A stretch of 64,000 nt of DNA, taken from Bryopsis sp. KO-2023. Taxonomy: Eukaryota; Chlorophyta; Ulvophyceae; Bryopsidales; Bryopsidaceae. Location of the stretch: the NCBI GenBank assembly GCA_030272585.1, contig BSYQ01000001.1, positions 8,943,001-9,007,000 of the forward strand, written 5' to 3'. Under the pieces are notes generated by a model. The model was not told the DNA's origin. It ran no database searches and was given only the letters and a program-made list of their open reading frames with translations. Positions 25,774 through 36,261 of the stretch are shown piece after piece. The position numbers and the translations under genes are program-made. Each line of letters starts with the position of its first letter. Position 1 is the first letter of the stretch.

Positions 25774-28700
25774 CTAATTGAATTCCATCTCCTTGGGGTG
25801 GTAGGGGAACCGAGTTGAGCACAACATCACCATGTCCCCTACTTTCAGTTCTGCTGGAGCTTTACCCCGCCTGATCGTCTCCCAGAGGTGCCCCAGCTGC
25901 TGTTTGACCCTTGCTTTCTGCAAGGCTCTGGCAATACTCCCCTCCTGAGCTTTCCTCTCCTCATTCATAAACCTCAGGGTGACCTGGCGCTGCAGCTCCA
26001 CTGCATCTGCCCGGCGTAACTCCCCTCGCAATTCTGCTAAGCGTTCATTTCGTTTGGTTTTGGTGGAAAACTCCCGGAAAAACAATGCCTTGGCGGGGCT
26101 GAGTCCGGTGGAGGTGTGTTCCCTGGTGTTGATAGCATAAATCACCTCCTGCAGTTTCTCCGGCCATTGGGGCGTGATCCCGCCGCCACACTCCCTCCGC
26201 AATAGTTGTTGTATCTCCCGGTTCATTCTTTCGACCAGCCCATTGGTCTCCGGGTGGTATGGGCGTCCTTTCCTCAACTGGACTCCCCACTGCTGTAGAA
26301 GTTCTGCCACCTCTCCTTCGAATTCACTCCCGTTGTCTGTGATGATGGAGGCGGGCGGTCCATATGGATGGAACACCGAGGCCTTCAGCCACGCCGCCAC
26401 CGCAGAACTCCTCTTACTCGTTAATGCCCCGGCGATCGTCCACTTGGTGAAGTAGTCTACCATGACTATCACATATTTTTCTCCCGTTCCGGTGGTGGGC
26501 AGGGTGATCAAGTCCATACCCAGTCTCTCCCAGGCTCTTAACGGTATATGCTGCCTTAATGGGTGTCGTTCCTTAGGCGCTTTCTGACTTCTTCTGCAGC
26601 TGTGGCACGTCTGCCACACTTGTTCTACCTCTTTCCTTATATATGGCCACCAGTATCTCTGCTGCACTTTCTGGCACAATCCTCTGCCGCCGATGTGCGC
26701 ATTTTCTCTGTGGACTTTTCGGACCACAGTTGGCCTTTGCTCCTCTTTTGGCACCTCTAGCCATTCTCCTTGTTTACTCAAGCACTTGAGTGGGTGTAGA
26801 TCTCCTCCCACCCATCGATATCTCTGACCCCTTTTTCGCACCCTCGCTTTTGCTCGTTTCTCAGCGGGTAATGCCGTTGTTTTCAAGAATTCCATCAGTT
26901 CCGCATCCGCCCATGGATCCATTCTCCTTTGACCTCCTCCTTTGATCACGGCAGCAACTGTGGCAAATCACGAAGTCCGAACGGTCACGGTGTTCCACGC
27001 TACTTTTTCGGGGTTCGTGTGGCCTTGCCTTCAGTCTAGAAGTACCCCCATTGGACCAACAATGGTTCCTCTTTTTCCAGCCATGATCTTGAGATCCCCG
27101 GAAGATCCTTATGGACGAAGTGCTGTGGATCCACTGACTATCGGATGATCCAGTGGAACTGGAAGCCTGGTCAGTGCATCCGCATTCGCATTGCTTTTTC
27201 CAGCGCGGAACTCAATCCTGAAATCAAACTCCTGTAGGCGGAGTGCCCACCTCATCAGTTTTCCCGTCAGTTTAGTACCTGTCATCAACCACTGTAATGC
27301 CCGCTGGTCTGTCTGCAGCACAAATTCCGTGCCATAGATGTATGGCCTGAATAGGGTGCAAGCCCATACCACTGCCAGGCACTCCCCCTCCACTACCGAA
27401 TAGTTCTTCTCCGCTGGGTTGAGTCTTTTGCTGGCATAGGCTACCACATGCTCTCTCCCTTGCTCATCCTTCTGGCAGAGTACTGCCCCCACAGCCTGGC
27501 TGCTCCAGTCTGTCTGCAGAGTGTATGGTAGGTGTGGCTGTGGTGGAGCCAGGACTGGTTGATCGGTTATGCTTTTCTTCAGCCTCTCAAATGCTTGTTG
27601 TTGTCGTTCCCTCCATTCAAATGGCACATCCTTCTTCAACAACTCCGTCAGAGGTGCAGCGATCCTTGCATAGTCGCGCACAAATCTCCTGTAGTAAGAA
27701 GTAAGGCCAAGGAAGGACCTCAGAGTAGACACATCCACCGGTGGCTCCTGCAGCTCCACTGTGGCTACCTTCTTCGGATTCATCTTGATTTCCCCTTTTC
27801 CCACGATGTGGCCCAAGTAGAGTAGCTCCTCAAACCCGAAGTCCGATTTCCTCGGGCTGATCCTCAGGTTGGCCTCCTTCAGCCGCTGCAGCACCTCTGC
27901 CAAGATCTCCTGATGCTTTTCCCAAGTCTCCGCATAGATGATGATATCATCCAAATACACGATCACCCCCTTCCACAGCATAGGTCCCAGTACCTCGTTC
28001 ATCATCCTTTGGAATGTCGCTGGGGCGTTACTGAGCCCGAAGGGCATCACCACAAACTCATATAGCCCCTCCTGAGTGATGAAGGCCGTTTTCTCCGCGG
28101 AGGCAGTGCTCATCCTGACCTGCCAATACCCTGACCTCAAATCCAGAGCGGTGAAGAACTTGGCCTCCGAGAACTGGTTGATCGCATCCTCGATCCTCGG
28201 GAGAGGAAAGCTATCCCGGGTGGTCACCTTGTTAAGCTTGCGGTAATCAACACAGAACCGCACCGACCCATCTGGCTTTGGAACCAAGACGATCGGTGAG
28301 GCCCACGGGGACTTTGACTTCCGCACCACTCCATCCAGGAGCATCCTCGCCACCTCCGATTTGACTACCTGGTTCTCCGCAAAACTGAACCGGTAGGGAT
28401 TCTGCCTGATAGGGGGATGATCTCCGGTAGGGATCTCGTGGTATAATATGTTGGTTTGCCCGACTTGATCCGAGGACCAAGCACAGGCATCGGGGTACTG
28501 CTGCAGAAGCTCCAGCAGCTCTTTTCTTTGGTGGGGGGTAAGATGGGGACTAATTTTCAGTTCTTCCAGTTTTTCTCTAAGTGACACCTTTTTCTCTTCC
28601 CTTTCCTTTTCTGTGGCAAACGTTTTATTTTCTACATCAGAAGTCCCAAGGGGAACCACCCCTGCCCAAATCTGATTTTCCTGCAGCTGAACTGCTGCCT

Positions 28701-28947
28701 GTCCCATTTCCCTCAACCCAAACCTTTCTTTTCTTTCTCCTTTTTCTTTTCTTTCCTTTTCTTTTTCTGTTTCTTTGGCTTTCCTTTCCCCTGAATTTTC
28801 TTTTCCCTTTTTTTCTTTTTCTTCTCCCATTCCCTCCCTCATAAGGATTTCTGCCTCCACTGTTCTGCTATGGTTTAAGCATTGCATGGCCCATGAGTCC
28901 GGCCACAGACTCCTGGCCCTTTCCACTTCTTCCGTTTGGCGTTGCAT
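25774..28947 (-). pseudogene. pol: Pol of element F: RT, RNase H, integrase
   Basis: RT: PYRFSFAENQVVKSEV, WASPIVLVPKPDGSVRFCVDYR, FALDLRSGYWQV-type block, [14 protein letters not shown] (YLDD catalytic site at about 27.97 kb). RNase H: LQTDWSSQAVGAVL, QTDQRALQWL, NANADALTRLP. Integrase (about 26.9-25.8 kb): HHCC zinc domain (H...CQKV...CHSCRRSQ) and DDE core (MDLITLP, SIITDNGSEFEG, NGLVERMNREI). All active-site residues are visible. The region is in more than one reading frame. Confidence 0.9.
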
Positions 28948-29120
28948 TCTCGCTTCCTGCTCCTTGATCCTCCTGCCTGCTCGACGCCACTGTTCTCGTT
29001 TACCCGCACGCTTGCCACGCCGCCCTCTTCCCCTTTTCCCTTTATTCCCTTTTGTGGGACCGAACCACCTCCGCCACCCCTTCAGGTGTCGCCGAAGAAG
29101 GACGTCGGTGGCCGGCCCAC

Positions 29121-32100
29121 TTAAAAATCCGAGGAGTCGTAGCTCACCACCCTTGGTGGCTCACTCCTCCCCTCCCCGCCAGCTGCGGCTGCTGTGGAGG
29201 TCCCCCCCCCAGTCTCGCCACCCTCCACTGGCCTCCACCTCTGGGCCTCCCTGCGGAAGTGCCCCAACATCTCCTCCGACTCCTCCCTCTGTGCGCTCGT
29301 CACAGCGTCGCACCTTCGGAAATACTCCCTTGTGATAGCATCCCTTTTTCTCGGTTCTCCCTCGCATCTCAACCTTTCGTCGTGGATCTTTTTGAACTCC
29401 CTCTTTGTCCCTCCGTGGTGCCTCCCCCTGGTGTCCAGTATTTCTGCCTCTTGGTGATACAGATGTGTGGCCGCCGCCTCACTCATCCCCTTTCCCCGCC
29501 GAATAGCGCAGCACTCCTGCAGCACTGCCTTCTGGCGCTTGGTGACCCACAGAGGAGGGGGTTGAGGAACGTAGAGGTAGGGCTGGATAAACCCATCTGG
29601 TCGGCGTTCCCCCGGTGGCGTCTGGCTCGTCATTGAATCCTGCTGTGGCTGCTTTTCAGTGGGGGCTGCTGGCGGTTCTGGGGCGGCGCTCGTTTCTTCG
29701 ATCGATCGGAGGGTTTGGTAAACTGCGACGACTGCAGCACTCTCAGGCGTCGTTGTGTGAAGGAACTCGATGGGTACGTGACCTACTCGCCGTCCAGCCA
29801 CACACGGAGTGAGCCGCTTGAAACCAAAGTGGATCTCTGTACCGGTATCCACCAACCACGGGGTCCCAATGATCAGGGATAGATGTTCGTTCTCCACTAC
29901 ATGGCACGGTACGATCTGTTTGCATTGTCCAAGGGCGATGGGCAGGGCAGGGATGTACCCCAGAGCTTGCCTAGTCTCGCCATTGCAATCCCTGTACCTC
30001 CCCTTCGGTGCCTCCATCAGGTGGGTCAACCCTGTCCGTGCTAGGAGTTGGGCCGATATCACACAAGCACTCGCCCCCGTATCAATGATGGCCCCTGGTA
30101 CCTTGGTCTCCATGATCTTGGCTGTGGCGGTAGTGACTGCATATGGGCTGGGCTTGCCCACTCCCTCCACAGTAGTGATTGCAGGTACTTTAGCCATGGG
30201 CACCCTCAGTGCCTTCAACCATGCATCGATCAACTCCGGGTGGTGCTGGCACAGACTCGCTACTGGAACCTCCGTCATCAGACCCTCCACAAACTTTTTG
30301 GCCTCTGCCGCCGTAAACATTCTCTTCTCTTTTGGCTCCCCCGCCGTCTTTTTCCCCATTTTCTTTTTCTTGGTCATGGTATTCCGTGGGGACGGTGGCC
30401 GCATGGGTGGAGATAACATAGGTGGTAACATAACCGGTCTCGATCCTTGTGGCTCATCTCGTGGCCTCGGCACATCTTCTGGTTCAGGCACAGACTTTGT
30501 CTTCTCCTCCGGCTCCCGTGGGGGTTCTGGTTCCTTCTTTGGTTCCTCCATCACAATTTCCTCCCCAGCATCTGCTCGAGGTTCTGAAGGTATTGGGCTC
30601 GTGTCCATGGGGGTTCCTCCACTGCCTCCCTGGTCCCCGTCCAAGCCTCCGTGGTCAATATCCATTTCAGAGTACCAGATTGGTGCCAGAACCTCCTCGG
30701 GTCCTTCTGTGGTGGTTGCCCCAGGGTCCGTTTGCTCAAAGTCCATCACCAGGTGGTCCCCCATTTCCGCCTGGAAGAAGTTTAAATGTTCAGGACACTG
30801 GCTGGCATAATGGCCAAGGCGCGAGCAGTGCCAACATCTGACTTTGTTCACATCATAACGCCCTCCTCCCCAGCCTCTTCCTCCATTGCCATTGTTCCGA
30901 GTTCCCCGTCCTCTGCCTCCTCCATTTCCCCAGCCATTGCCTCTGTAGGCCCCTTGCCCTCTGCCTCCATTGATTGGCACTTGGTTTGCTCCGGTACCCC
31001 CAGTATTTCCATAGTTCCCTCCTCCTGGCTCTGGCACATTAGGCTGTCTCACATCCGCCACCATTCCTGATAGAGTGGAGATCATACTTTTGAGTTCGCC
31101 AAACTGCTGCCCAGAGGTTCTCACATGCTGCTCCACTCCTCTGAGTCGCGAGTCCGTGGTGGTTTGGTGTTCGCGCACCTCCTTCCTCAAATTCTCGATT
31201 TGTTCGTTCACCCGCTGATCCATAATATTTACTTCCGCCAGGACTGGCTCCATCACTGCTTGGTCCTGCAGTTCCTCCAGTGTGTTGATCGTTGTCTTTC
31301 GCTTTGGCCCCGGCCGCACTTGTCTCTCTTCGATCTGTCTGGCTCTTGCCACTGCTTCATCCAGGGTATCTCCTGTAAAACCCAGCAGGATGGGGGCAAG
31401 ATCCTCCCGCACTCCGTTCTTAAACAATTGCAGTAGAAGTTCGTCGGCCACGGCGGGACTGCCTGGGGCTCGACTCGCATTGAGTTGTTGCTGCATCTGG
31501 GAGAGTGCAGAAGCGTATTCCCCCACAGTTTCGTCATTCTTTTGTTTCCGTTCCAAGATACGGGCCACCAACGTCGCTGGCGCCACTCCAAACCTTGCCA
31601 ACATGCCCATTTGTAACTCCTGCCATGTCCTTTCTGGGTTCGGCAGCCCTCCCACATGTGTAGGGTGTCTGGCCGTCCAATTGTCCACCCATGATCGCGC
31701 TTTCCCCGTCGTATACAGGACGAGTCTCTCAATTCTCTGATCCTCATGGTCCGGCACCGCTGGTGGTACACTCCACCCTGAGCCTGTGGCGAGAATCTCG
31801 TATGACCGTATCCAGGTGGCCACATCTTCCTTCTCTGCCCCAGTGAAGGCGGTTAACTGACTGTTGATCAGCCTGTTTGGAGGTCCTCTGGGGTGGGCCA
31901 TGGCACCGACTCCGCCTGGTGGGTGTGGTGGAGGAGGTGGTGGAGGGACTGGTGGTGGACCAGGTGGTACAGGTGGAACGGGTGGAGGAACAGGTGGGAC
32001 TGGTGGTTGGAGATAGGGAAGTCCAACCTCAAAGGCAAATGGGTTCAGCGGGGGCTGGTCCGGTAACGGTTCTTCTTCAGCACTGGAGGATGATCCACTC

Positions 32101-34178
32101 TCGCCTTCTTCTTCGTCAAAGGCAAAAAATGGGTTCAGCGGGGGCTGATCTGGGGGTAACGATCCTTCCCCAGAACTGGAGGTCGACTCTCTTTCGCCTT
32201 CTCCTTCGTGGGACTCTTCCTCGTCTGAAGTGGTACTCGATGGCTCAGAAGGGTCCTCTGGAAACCCTGGCTCGATACGATAGGCTCTTCCTTCCGCCCA
32301 ACTAGCGGCGCTGTGGTACTCAGTTCCTCCGCCTGATCCCGCTCCGTTGGTCTCTCCGCTACTCCCTGGAACGGCCGCACTTCCTCCTTCCTCAACTGGT
32401 TCAACACCGGCTTCCTCGTGGTCAGTGGTTCCAACAAGATCTCCTTCAGAGGCTCCTTCTTCAACAGGTTCGACTCCGACTTCTTCCACAACAACCTCGG
32501 CTTCCTCTTGGTCAGTGGCTCCAACAAGATCTCCTTCGGAGGCTCCTTCTTCAACAGGTTCGACTTCGACTTCTTCCACAACAACCTCGGCTTCCTCTTG
32601 GTCAGTGGCTCCAACAAGATCTCCTTCGGAGGCTCCTTCTTCAACAGGTTCGACTTCGACTTCTTCCACAACAACCTCGGCTTCCTCTTGGTCAGTGGCT
32701 CCAACAAGATCTCCTTCGGAGGCTCCTTCTTCAACAGGTTCGACTTCGACTTCTTCCACAACAACCTCGGCTTCCTCTTGGTCAGTGGCTCCAACAAGAT
32801 CTCCTTCGGAGGCTCCTTCTTCAACAGGTTCGACTTCGACTTCTTCCACAACAACCTCGGCTTCCTCTTGGTCAGTGGCTCCAACAAGATCTCCTTCGGA
32901 GGCTCCTTCTTCAACAGGTTCGACTTCGACTTCTTCCACAACAACCTCGGCTTCCTCTTGGTCAGTGGCTCCAACAAGATCTCCTTCAGAGGCTCCTTCT
33001 TCAACAGGTTCGTCTCCGACTTCTTCCACAACAACCTCGGCTTCCTCTTGGTCAGTGGTTCCAACAAGATCTCCTTCGGAGGCTCCTTCTTCAACAGGTT
33101 CGACTTCGACTTCTTCCACAACAACCTCGGCTTCCTCTTGGTCAGTGGCTCCAACAAGATCTCCTTCGGAGGCTCCTTCTTCAACAGGTTCGACTCCGAC
33201 TTCTTCCACAACAACCTCGGCTTCCTCTTGGTCAGTGGCTCCAACAAGATCTCCTTCAGAGGCTCCTTCTTCAACAGGTTCGACTCCGACTTCTTCCACA
33301 ACAACCTCGGCTTCCTCTTGGTCAGTGGCTCCAACAAGATCTCCTTCGGAGGCTCCTTCTTCAACAGGTTCGACTTCGACTTCTTCTACAACAACCTCGG
33401 CTTCCCAATCACGGGGAAAGTCTTCGTGGCTCTCTCTTTCCTCGTCCTCCGACTCAACCCTGGGCTGCTCGCTCGCGCTGCCTTGCTCAGTCTCGTCGTG
33501 CACTGTCTCCGCGCTGCCACCAAGGCTCTCTTCACTGATCTCGCTGTCCGGTTTTTCCTCAGGTTCTCCAACTCCTCCAACTTCGCCTGCGCCGCCACTC
33601 AGATCTGGGGAATTTCTGCTTGCCGGGCGTGATCCCTCGGCGTCTCCCTCCGTTCTTTGGTGATACTCGTCTTCAAGACCCTTGAGGAACTTCGTTTTCC
33701 ACTGCTGCTCGGCTTTTTGCAGTTCCTCCGATACTCGTTCTTCCACTCGCTCTGTACCCAGCCGTGCTGCCTCGTGCTCTCCCCAGAACAGCCGTGAGAC
33801 CTCGTGATCACGCGCTCTGTCTCGGGCTAGCTTGAAAAGACCAGATAAGTCGTTACTGAACAGCTCACGAGTTTGTGAGTCCCCCTCTTCCTTGGTTAAC
33901 AGGCCTGTGAGTACACTCTGATATATCCACCAAAAACTCTTCGCGCGGAAACGATGGCACCACACAGCAACCCACTCGTCCTCAAATATGGCAGGTATGG
34001 GTCCGATAAACTCAGGGTGTATTGTCAGGGGTGGTCTATAAGCTACTTCCTCTGCAACCTGTTCCCGTTCCTGCCAATGGTATAGGCGCAGGCGAAAGCC
34101 AGCCGCCTTTAACTCCTGATCGTCCAGACTGCCTTCCTGCACGTTTTCCCAGAATGTGTAGCACGCCTGCTGCAGCAC
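29121..34178 (-). CDS. gag: Gag-protease polyprotein of element F (up to 1685 aa)
   Basis: Much longer than usual Ty3/gypsy Gag (300-500 aa). The first 800 or so residues form an extension: a charged N-terminus (FWWIYQSVLTGLL), an acidic block with about eleven 30-residue repeats (EEAEVVVEEVEVEPVEEGAS), then a proline run (PPVPPVPPPVPP). Next come a standard gag domain (VATWIRSYEILATGSGW, ARSWVDNW, TVGEYASALSQMQQQL), a Gly/Arg/Asn-rich stretch, a zinc knuckle CWHCSRLGHYASQC, a Pro/Glu linker and an aspartic protease (AIIDTGASACVIS near 30.1 kb). Open throughout. The true start codon is uncertain. Confidence 0.85.
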   Translation of the reverse strand: MLQQACYTFWENVQEGSLDDQELKAAGFRLRLYHWQEREQVAEEVAYRPPLTIHPEFIGPIPAIFEDEWVAVWCHRFRAKSFWWIYQSVLTGLLTKEEGDSQTRELFSNDLSGLFKLARDRARDHEVSRLFWGEHEAARLGTERVEERVSEELQKAEQQWKTKFLKGLEDEYHQRTEGDAEGSRPASRNSPDLSGGAGEVGGVGEPEEKPDSEISEESLGGSAETVHDETEQGSASEQPRVESEDEERESHEDFPRDWEAEVVVEEVEVEPVEEGASEGDLVGATDQEEAEVVVEEVGVEPVEEGASEGDLVGATDQEEAEVVVEEVGVEPVEEGASEGDLVGATDQEEAEVVVEEVEVEPVEEGASEGDLVGTTDQEEAEVVVEEVGDEPVEEGASEGDLVGATDQEEAEVVVEEVEVEPVEEGASEGDLVGATDQEEAEVVVEEVEVEPVEEGASEGDLVGATDQEEAEVVVEEVEVEPVEEGASEGDLVGATDQEEAEVVVEEVEVEPVEEGASEGDLVGATDQEEAEVVVEEVEVEPVEEGASEGDLVGATDQEEAEVVVEEVGVEPVEEGASEGDLVGTTDHEEAGVEPVEEGGSAAVPGSSGETNGAGSGGGTEYHSAASWAEGRAYRIEPGFPEDPSEPSSTTSDEEESHEGEGERESTSSSGEGSLPPDQPPLNPFFAFDEEEGESGSSSSAEEEPLPDQPPLNPFAFEVGLPYLQPPVPPVPPPVPPVPPGPPPVPPPPPPPHPPGGVGAMAHPRGPPNRLINSQLTAFTGAEKEDVATWIRSYEILATGSGWSVPPAVPDHEDQRIERLVLYTTGKARSWVDNWTARHPTHVGGLPNPERTWQELQMGMLARFGVAPATLVARILERKQKNDETVGEYASALSQMQQQLNASRAPGSPAVADELLLQLFKNGVREDLAPILLGFTGDTLDEAVARARQIEERQVRPGPKRKTTINTLEELQDQAVMEPVLAEVNIMDQRVNEQIENLRKEVREHQTTTDSRLRGVEQHVRTSGQQFGELKSMISTLSGMVADVRQPNVPEPGGGNYGNTGGTGANQVPINGGRGQGAYRGNGWGNGGGRGRGTRNNGNGGRGWGGGRYDVNKVRCWHCSRLGHYASQCPEHLNFFQAEMGDHLVMDFEQTDPGATTTEGPEEVLAPIWYSEMDIDHGGLDGDQGGSGGTPMDTSPIPSEPRADAGEEIVMEEPKKEPEPPREPEEKTKSVPEPEDVPRPRDEPQGSRPVMLPPMLSPPMRPPSPRNTMTKKKKMGKKTAGEPKEKRMFTAAEAKKFVEGLMTEVPVASLCQHHPELIDAWLKALRVPMAKVPAITTVEGVGKPSPYAVTTATAKIMETKVPGAIIDTGASACVISAQLLARTGLTHLMEAPKGRYRDCNGETRQALGYIPALPIALGQCKQIVPCHVVENEHLSLIIGTPWLVDTGTEIHFGFKRLTPCVAGRRVGHVPIEFLHTTTPESAAVVAVYQTLRSIEETSAAPEPPAAPTEKQPQQDSMTSQTPPGERRPDGFIQPYLYVPQPPPLWVTKRQKAVLQECCAIRRGKGMSEAAATHLYHQEAEILDTRGRHHGGTKREFKKIHDERLRCEGEPRKRDAITREYFRRCDAVTSAQREESEEMLGHFRREAQRWRPVEGGETGGGTSTAAAAGGEGRSEPPRVVSYDSSDF
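32428..33400 (-). repeat. 90-bp tandem repeat in gag of element F, about 11 units
   Basis: Units start about every 90 bases (32521, 32611, 32701 and so on to 33331) and differ at only a few positions, mainly TTC/TCC and GGA/AGA. Each unit encodes 30 residues rich in Glu and Val. Because 90 is a multiple of three and the unit lacks stops, other frames and the opposite strand are also open for about 400 codons; those are by-products. Confidence 0.93.
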
Positions 34179-34213
34179 AGCTCAAAAGTGTGCGCAACCT
34201 GGCTCCGAAACCA

Positions 34214-34743
34214 ACAAATAGGGTAACCTTGACCGCTGGGGTCACCCCTGCAGCCGTACTTAACGGTGGTGATGGCGTTTCTGCAGAACGGGAACGGCGG
34301 AAGTGGGGACAGCCCCTCTTGAAGTTGATCACACGGCCTTTGCAAGGCACCTTACTCAGGACTCTTCACACAAGCTTTCTTACAACAATCAATAAAGGTC
34401 CAAACTCGAATAAACACAAAAGCCTCACCCAGAATATCCAATAACCTAAGATCAGCCATTAAATAGGCTGCCGCCTGACTCACCCTAGTCCCACTGATCA
34501 CCTAGGATCCCACCTACTGATGGGGACTACCTAACCTATCAAGCCTAGCTGATCTTCCTAACCTCCCTCAATCCCTTCCCTTAGTCTCTACCCCTAGGAC
34601 CGTCCAACCTCGTCATTTCCGCAGCTGGACTGCTACTTCCAGACTGTGGCTGGACTGTCCTAACTACCCCTCCTCTACCCGATAGCACTCTGGCCTTGAC
34701 CAGTGTGACGAAAACGGTGGAGGCGACGTGGTTTGGGGTTACA
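34214..34743 (-). repeat. 5' LTR of element F
   Basis: 530 bp. Its outer end is TGTAACC (reading the minus strand from 34743). Its inner end runs from ATTTGT straight into the primer-binding site, without the GGTTACA that ends the 3' LTR. Confidence 0.88.
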
Positions 34744-34912
34744 CCTGACACTGAATATACTGAACCTGGTTCGAACTCTTTTCACTACGTTTCAGCCTCT
34801 CATTGAGCATCACGTAACTACCCCATTCCAGTCAGTCCGCGACTACCTGGAACTCTCAGACTGTAACCTCTGTTTTCCGCCTAGATCTTCGCCTACTAAG
34901 TCAGCCGTTTCA

Positions 34913-35786
34913 CTCCTCCCCCCTTAGAGAGAGATCGCTGACCCAGCGATGTTCTGTACACTAAGTTCGTATTGCACGACTTCACCAGAACTGCCAAGTG
35001 ACTTAACTCGCTTATTCTGAGAATACCTCTGATATAGCTGTAAGCAATATTCTCCGACGTTTTCCGTAACAACTTCCCGATTGCGACTTGAGCTGAATGT
35101 TGGTTTCTGCTTATGGTTACTTCTGCCGCTGTGACATCCCATCCCAGCCCGTTCACACATAACCCCAACCCTGTTCAATAGACTTCACAGCCCACACTGG
35201 AAATCACACAGTCTCAGCTCTAGTCAAACTGTAATTCTCACAAGTGTTTTTACACACTCAGTATGTTAATTGTTTTCCAGAAATTCCCTCTACCCTCACT
35301 TGATCCATTCACTGTTCTTTTCCTTTTTCTTCCAAAAACAAAATAAAATTCAAACACCCAATTACCAACAGAAAATCATATTCCACTCTTGATCCTATAT
35401 TTTTTTTTTTTTTTTATATTCAACTCAGGCTTTTCTGAGTTTCACATTTCTGGATCCCCCTGAACTTCCAGGAGGTTTCCTTTTCTTTCCTTCTGGTCCA
35501 CTGTCTCCGCCTGGCTCATTGACGACCCAATCCCCATCGTAGTCCGTTGGTTCTGCATCGTCTTCGGCTGCCTCGAATTTTCTCAGGGGGCCCACGGTCC
35601 GCTTGGCCTTTAAATACACTCCCCGAGTATAATCCGACCCCAACTTGAAACCCAAGGCGCAGAGTTTGCAGGTTTCCGAGTGTAGCACCATTGGTGGCCC
35701 TGTTTCAGCTGGTACCCACATTCTCCGCCAGTCTCGTTTTTCCTCATCGACTTCCAGACTGATACTCAGCCACACCCGATCCCGAC
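34913..35786 (-). other. 3' part of element B between its third ORF and 3' LTR
   Basis: 35425-35780 encodes the C-terminal part of B's third ORF (WLSISLEVDEEKRDWRRMW, then an acidic stretch and a basic GKKRKPPGSSGGS tail). 34927-35424 is AT-rich and without coding signal, and the polypurine tract lies at 34913-34926 next to the LTR. Confidence 0.6.
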
Positions 35787-36261
35787 TGTAACCACAAATG
35801 ACGTCGTCTCTCCCTATTGGGTCACCCCTGCGGAGGGACTGATCGTGGGGAGAACGGAAAAGAGCCTAAGGGCTCGTGGTTGAACGTGGTAGTGTGCAAA
35901 GGTCGGATAGGAGAAGACAAACACTCGAACAAAAAGAGAGCTTACATCGAATATGTTCAGAGGTGCTTTATAAATACAAAAACTGTAGCTTCAGCCCCAA
36001 TAGACTTCAGCTACAGCCTAGCTACCTCTTTGACCTATAATAACCCTTACTAACCCTTATTGAACCTAACAAATGGACGGTCTAACTACTACCCAACTGC
36101 CCTTAGAAACCTTGACAAATCATTATAAAAAACCCTGCTGTGGCAGGACTGCTCTTTCACCACAATCATTACTGCACTGCTGCCACAGTCCCAGTTCTGT
36201 GGCAGCACTCCTCCTGTGGAGGTGACCAAATCGGTTTAAGGCGACGTGGTTTGGGGTTACA
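35787..36261 (-). repeat. 3' LTR of element E
   Basis: 475 bp with inverted ends TGTAACC/GGTTACA. At the inner edge it forms the perfect 18-bp palindrome GGGTTACAGCTGTAACCC (36254-36271). It carries a TATTTATAAAG-type TATA box (minus strand) near 35968-35978. Confidence 0.88.

Larger units (their letters stand above)
22020..34743 (-). mobile_element. Ty3/gypsy element F, 12.7 kb, with very long Gag and an extra 3' ORF
   Basis: Flanked by CCTGAC duplications. LTRs at 22020-22556 (537 bp) and 34214-34743 (530 bp) look identical apart from seven end bases missing from the latter, so the insertion is recent. Primer-binding site 34202-34213 (minus). Order on the minus strand: a 1685-codon Gag-protease ORF, RT-RNase H, integrase, then a third ORF. 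Pol is spread over more than one reading frame with about two breaks, so this copy looks slightly damaged. Purine-rich tract just inside the 3' LTR at about 22566-22580. Confidence 0.9.
21612..34912 (-). repeat. 3' LTR of element B, interrupted by element F
   Basis: The two LTR pieces are 21612-22019 and 34744-34912. They flank F and share the 6-base duplication CCTGAC (22014-22019, 34744-34749). Without the duplication they amount to about 571 bp, matching the 570-bp LTR of A. A polypurine tract (read on the minus strand) directly precedes it at 34913-34926. Confidence 0.88.

Noticed and set aside
32347-33663. Plus-strand ORFs of about 400 codons (Ser/Thr-rich and Phe/Asn-rich) and a second minus-strand frame over the same bases
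   Set aside because: They are open only because the 90-bp repeat is a multiple of three without stops; the Gag frame continues on both sides into a recognisable gag domain.
34927-35424. Minus-strand ORF of 90 codons upstream of B's 3' LTR (MGLCVNGLGWDVTAAEV)
   Set aside because: AT-rich non-coding tail of B with no conserved motif; the two overlapping frames give unrelated short peptides.
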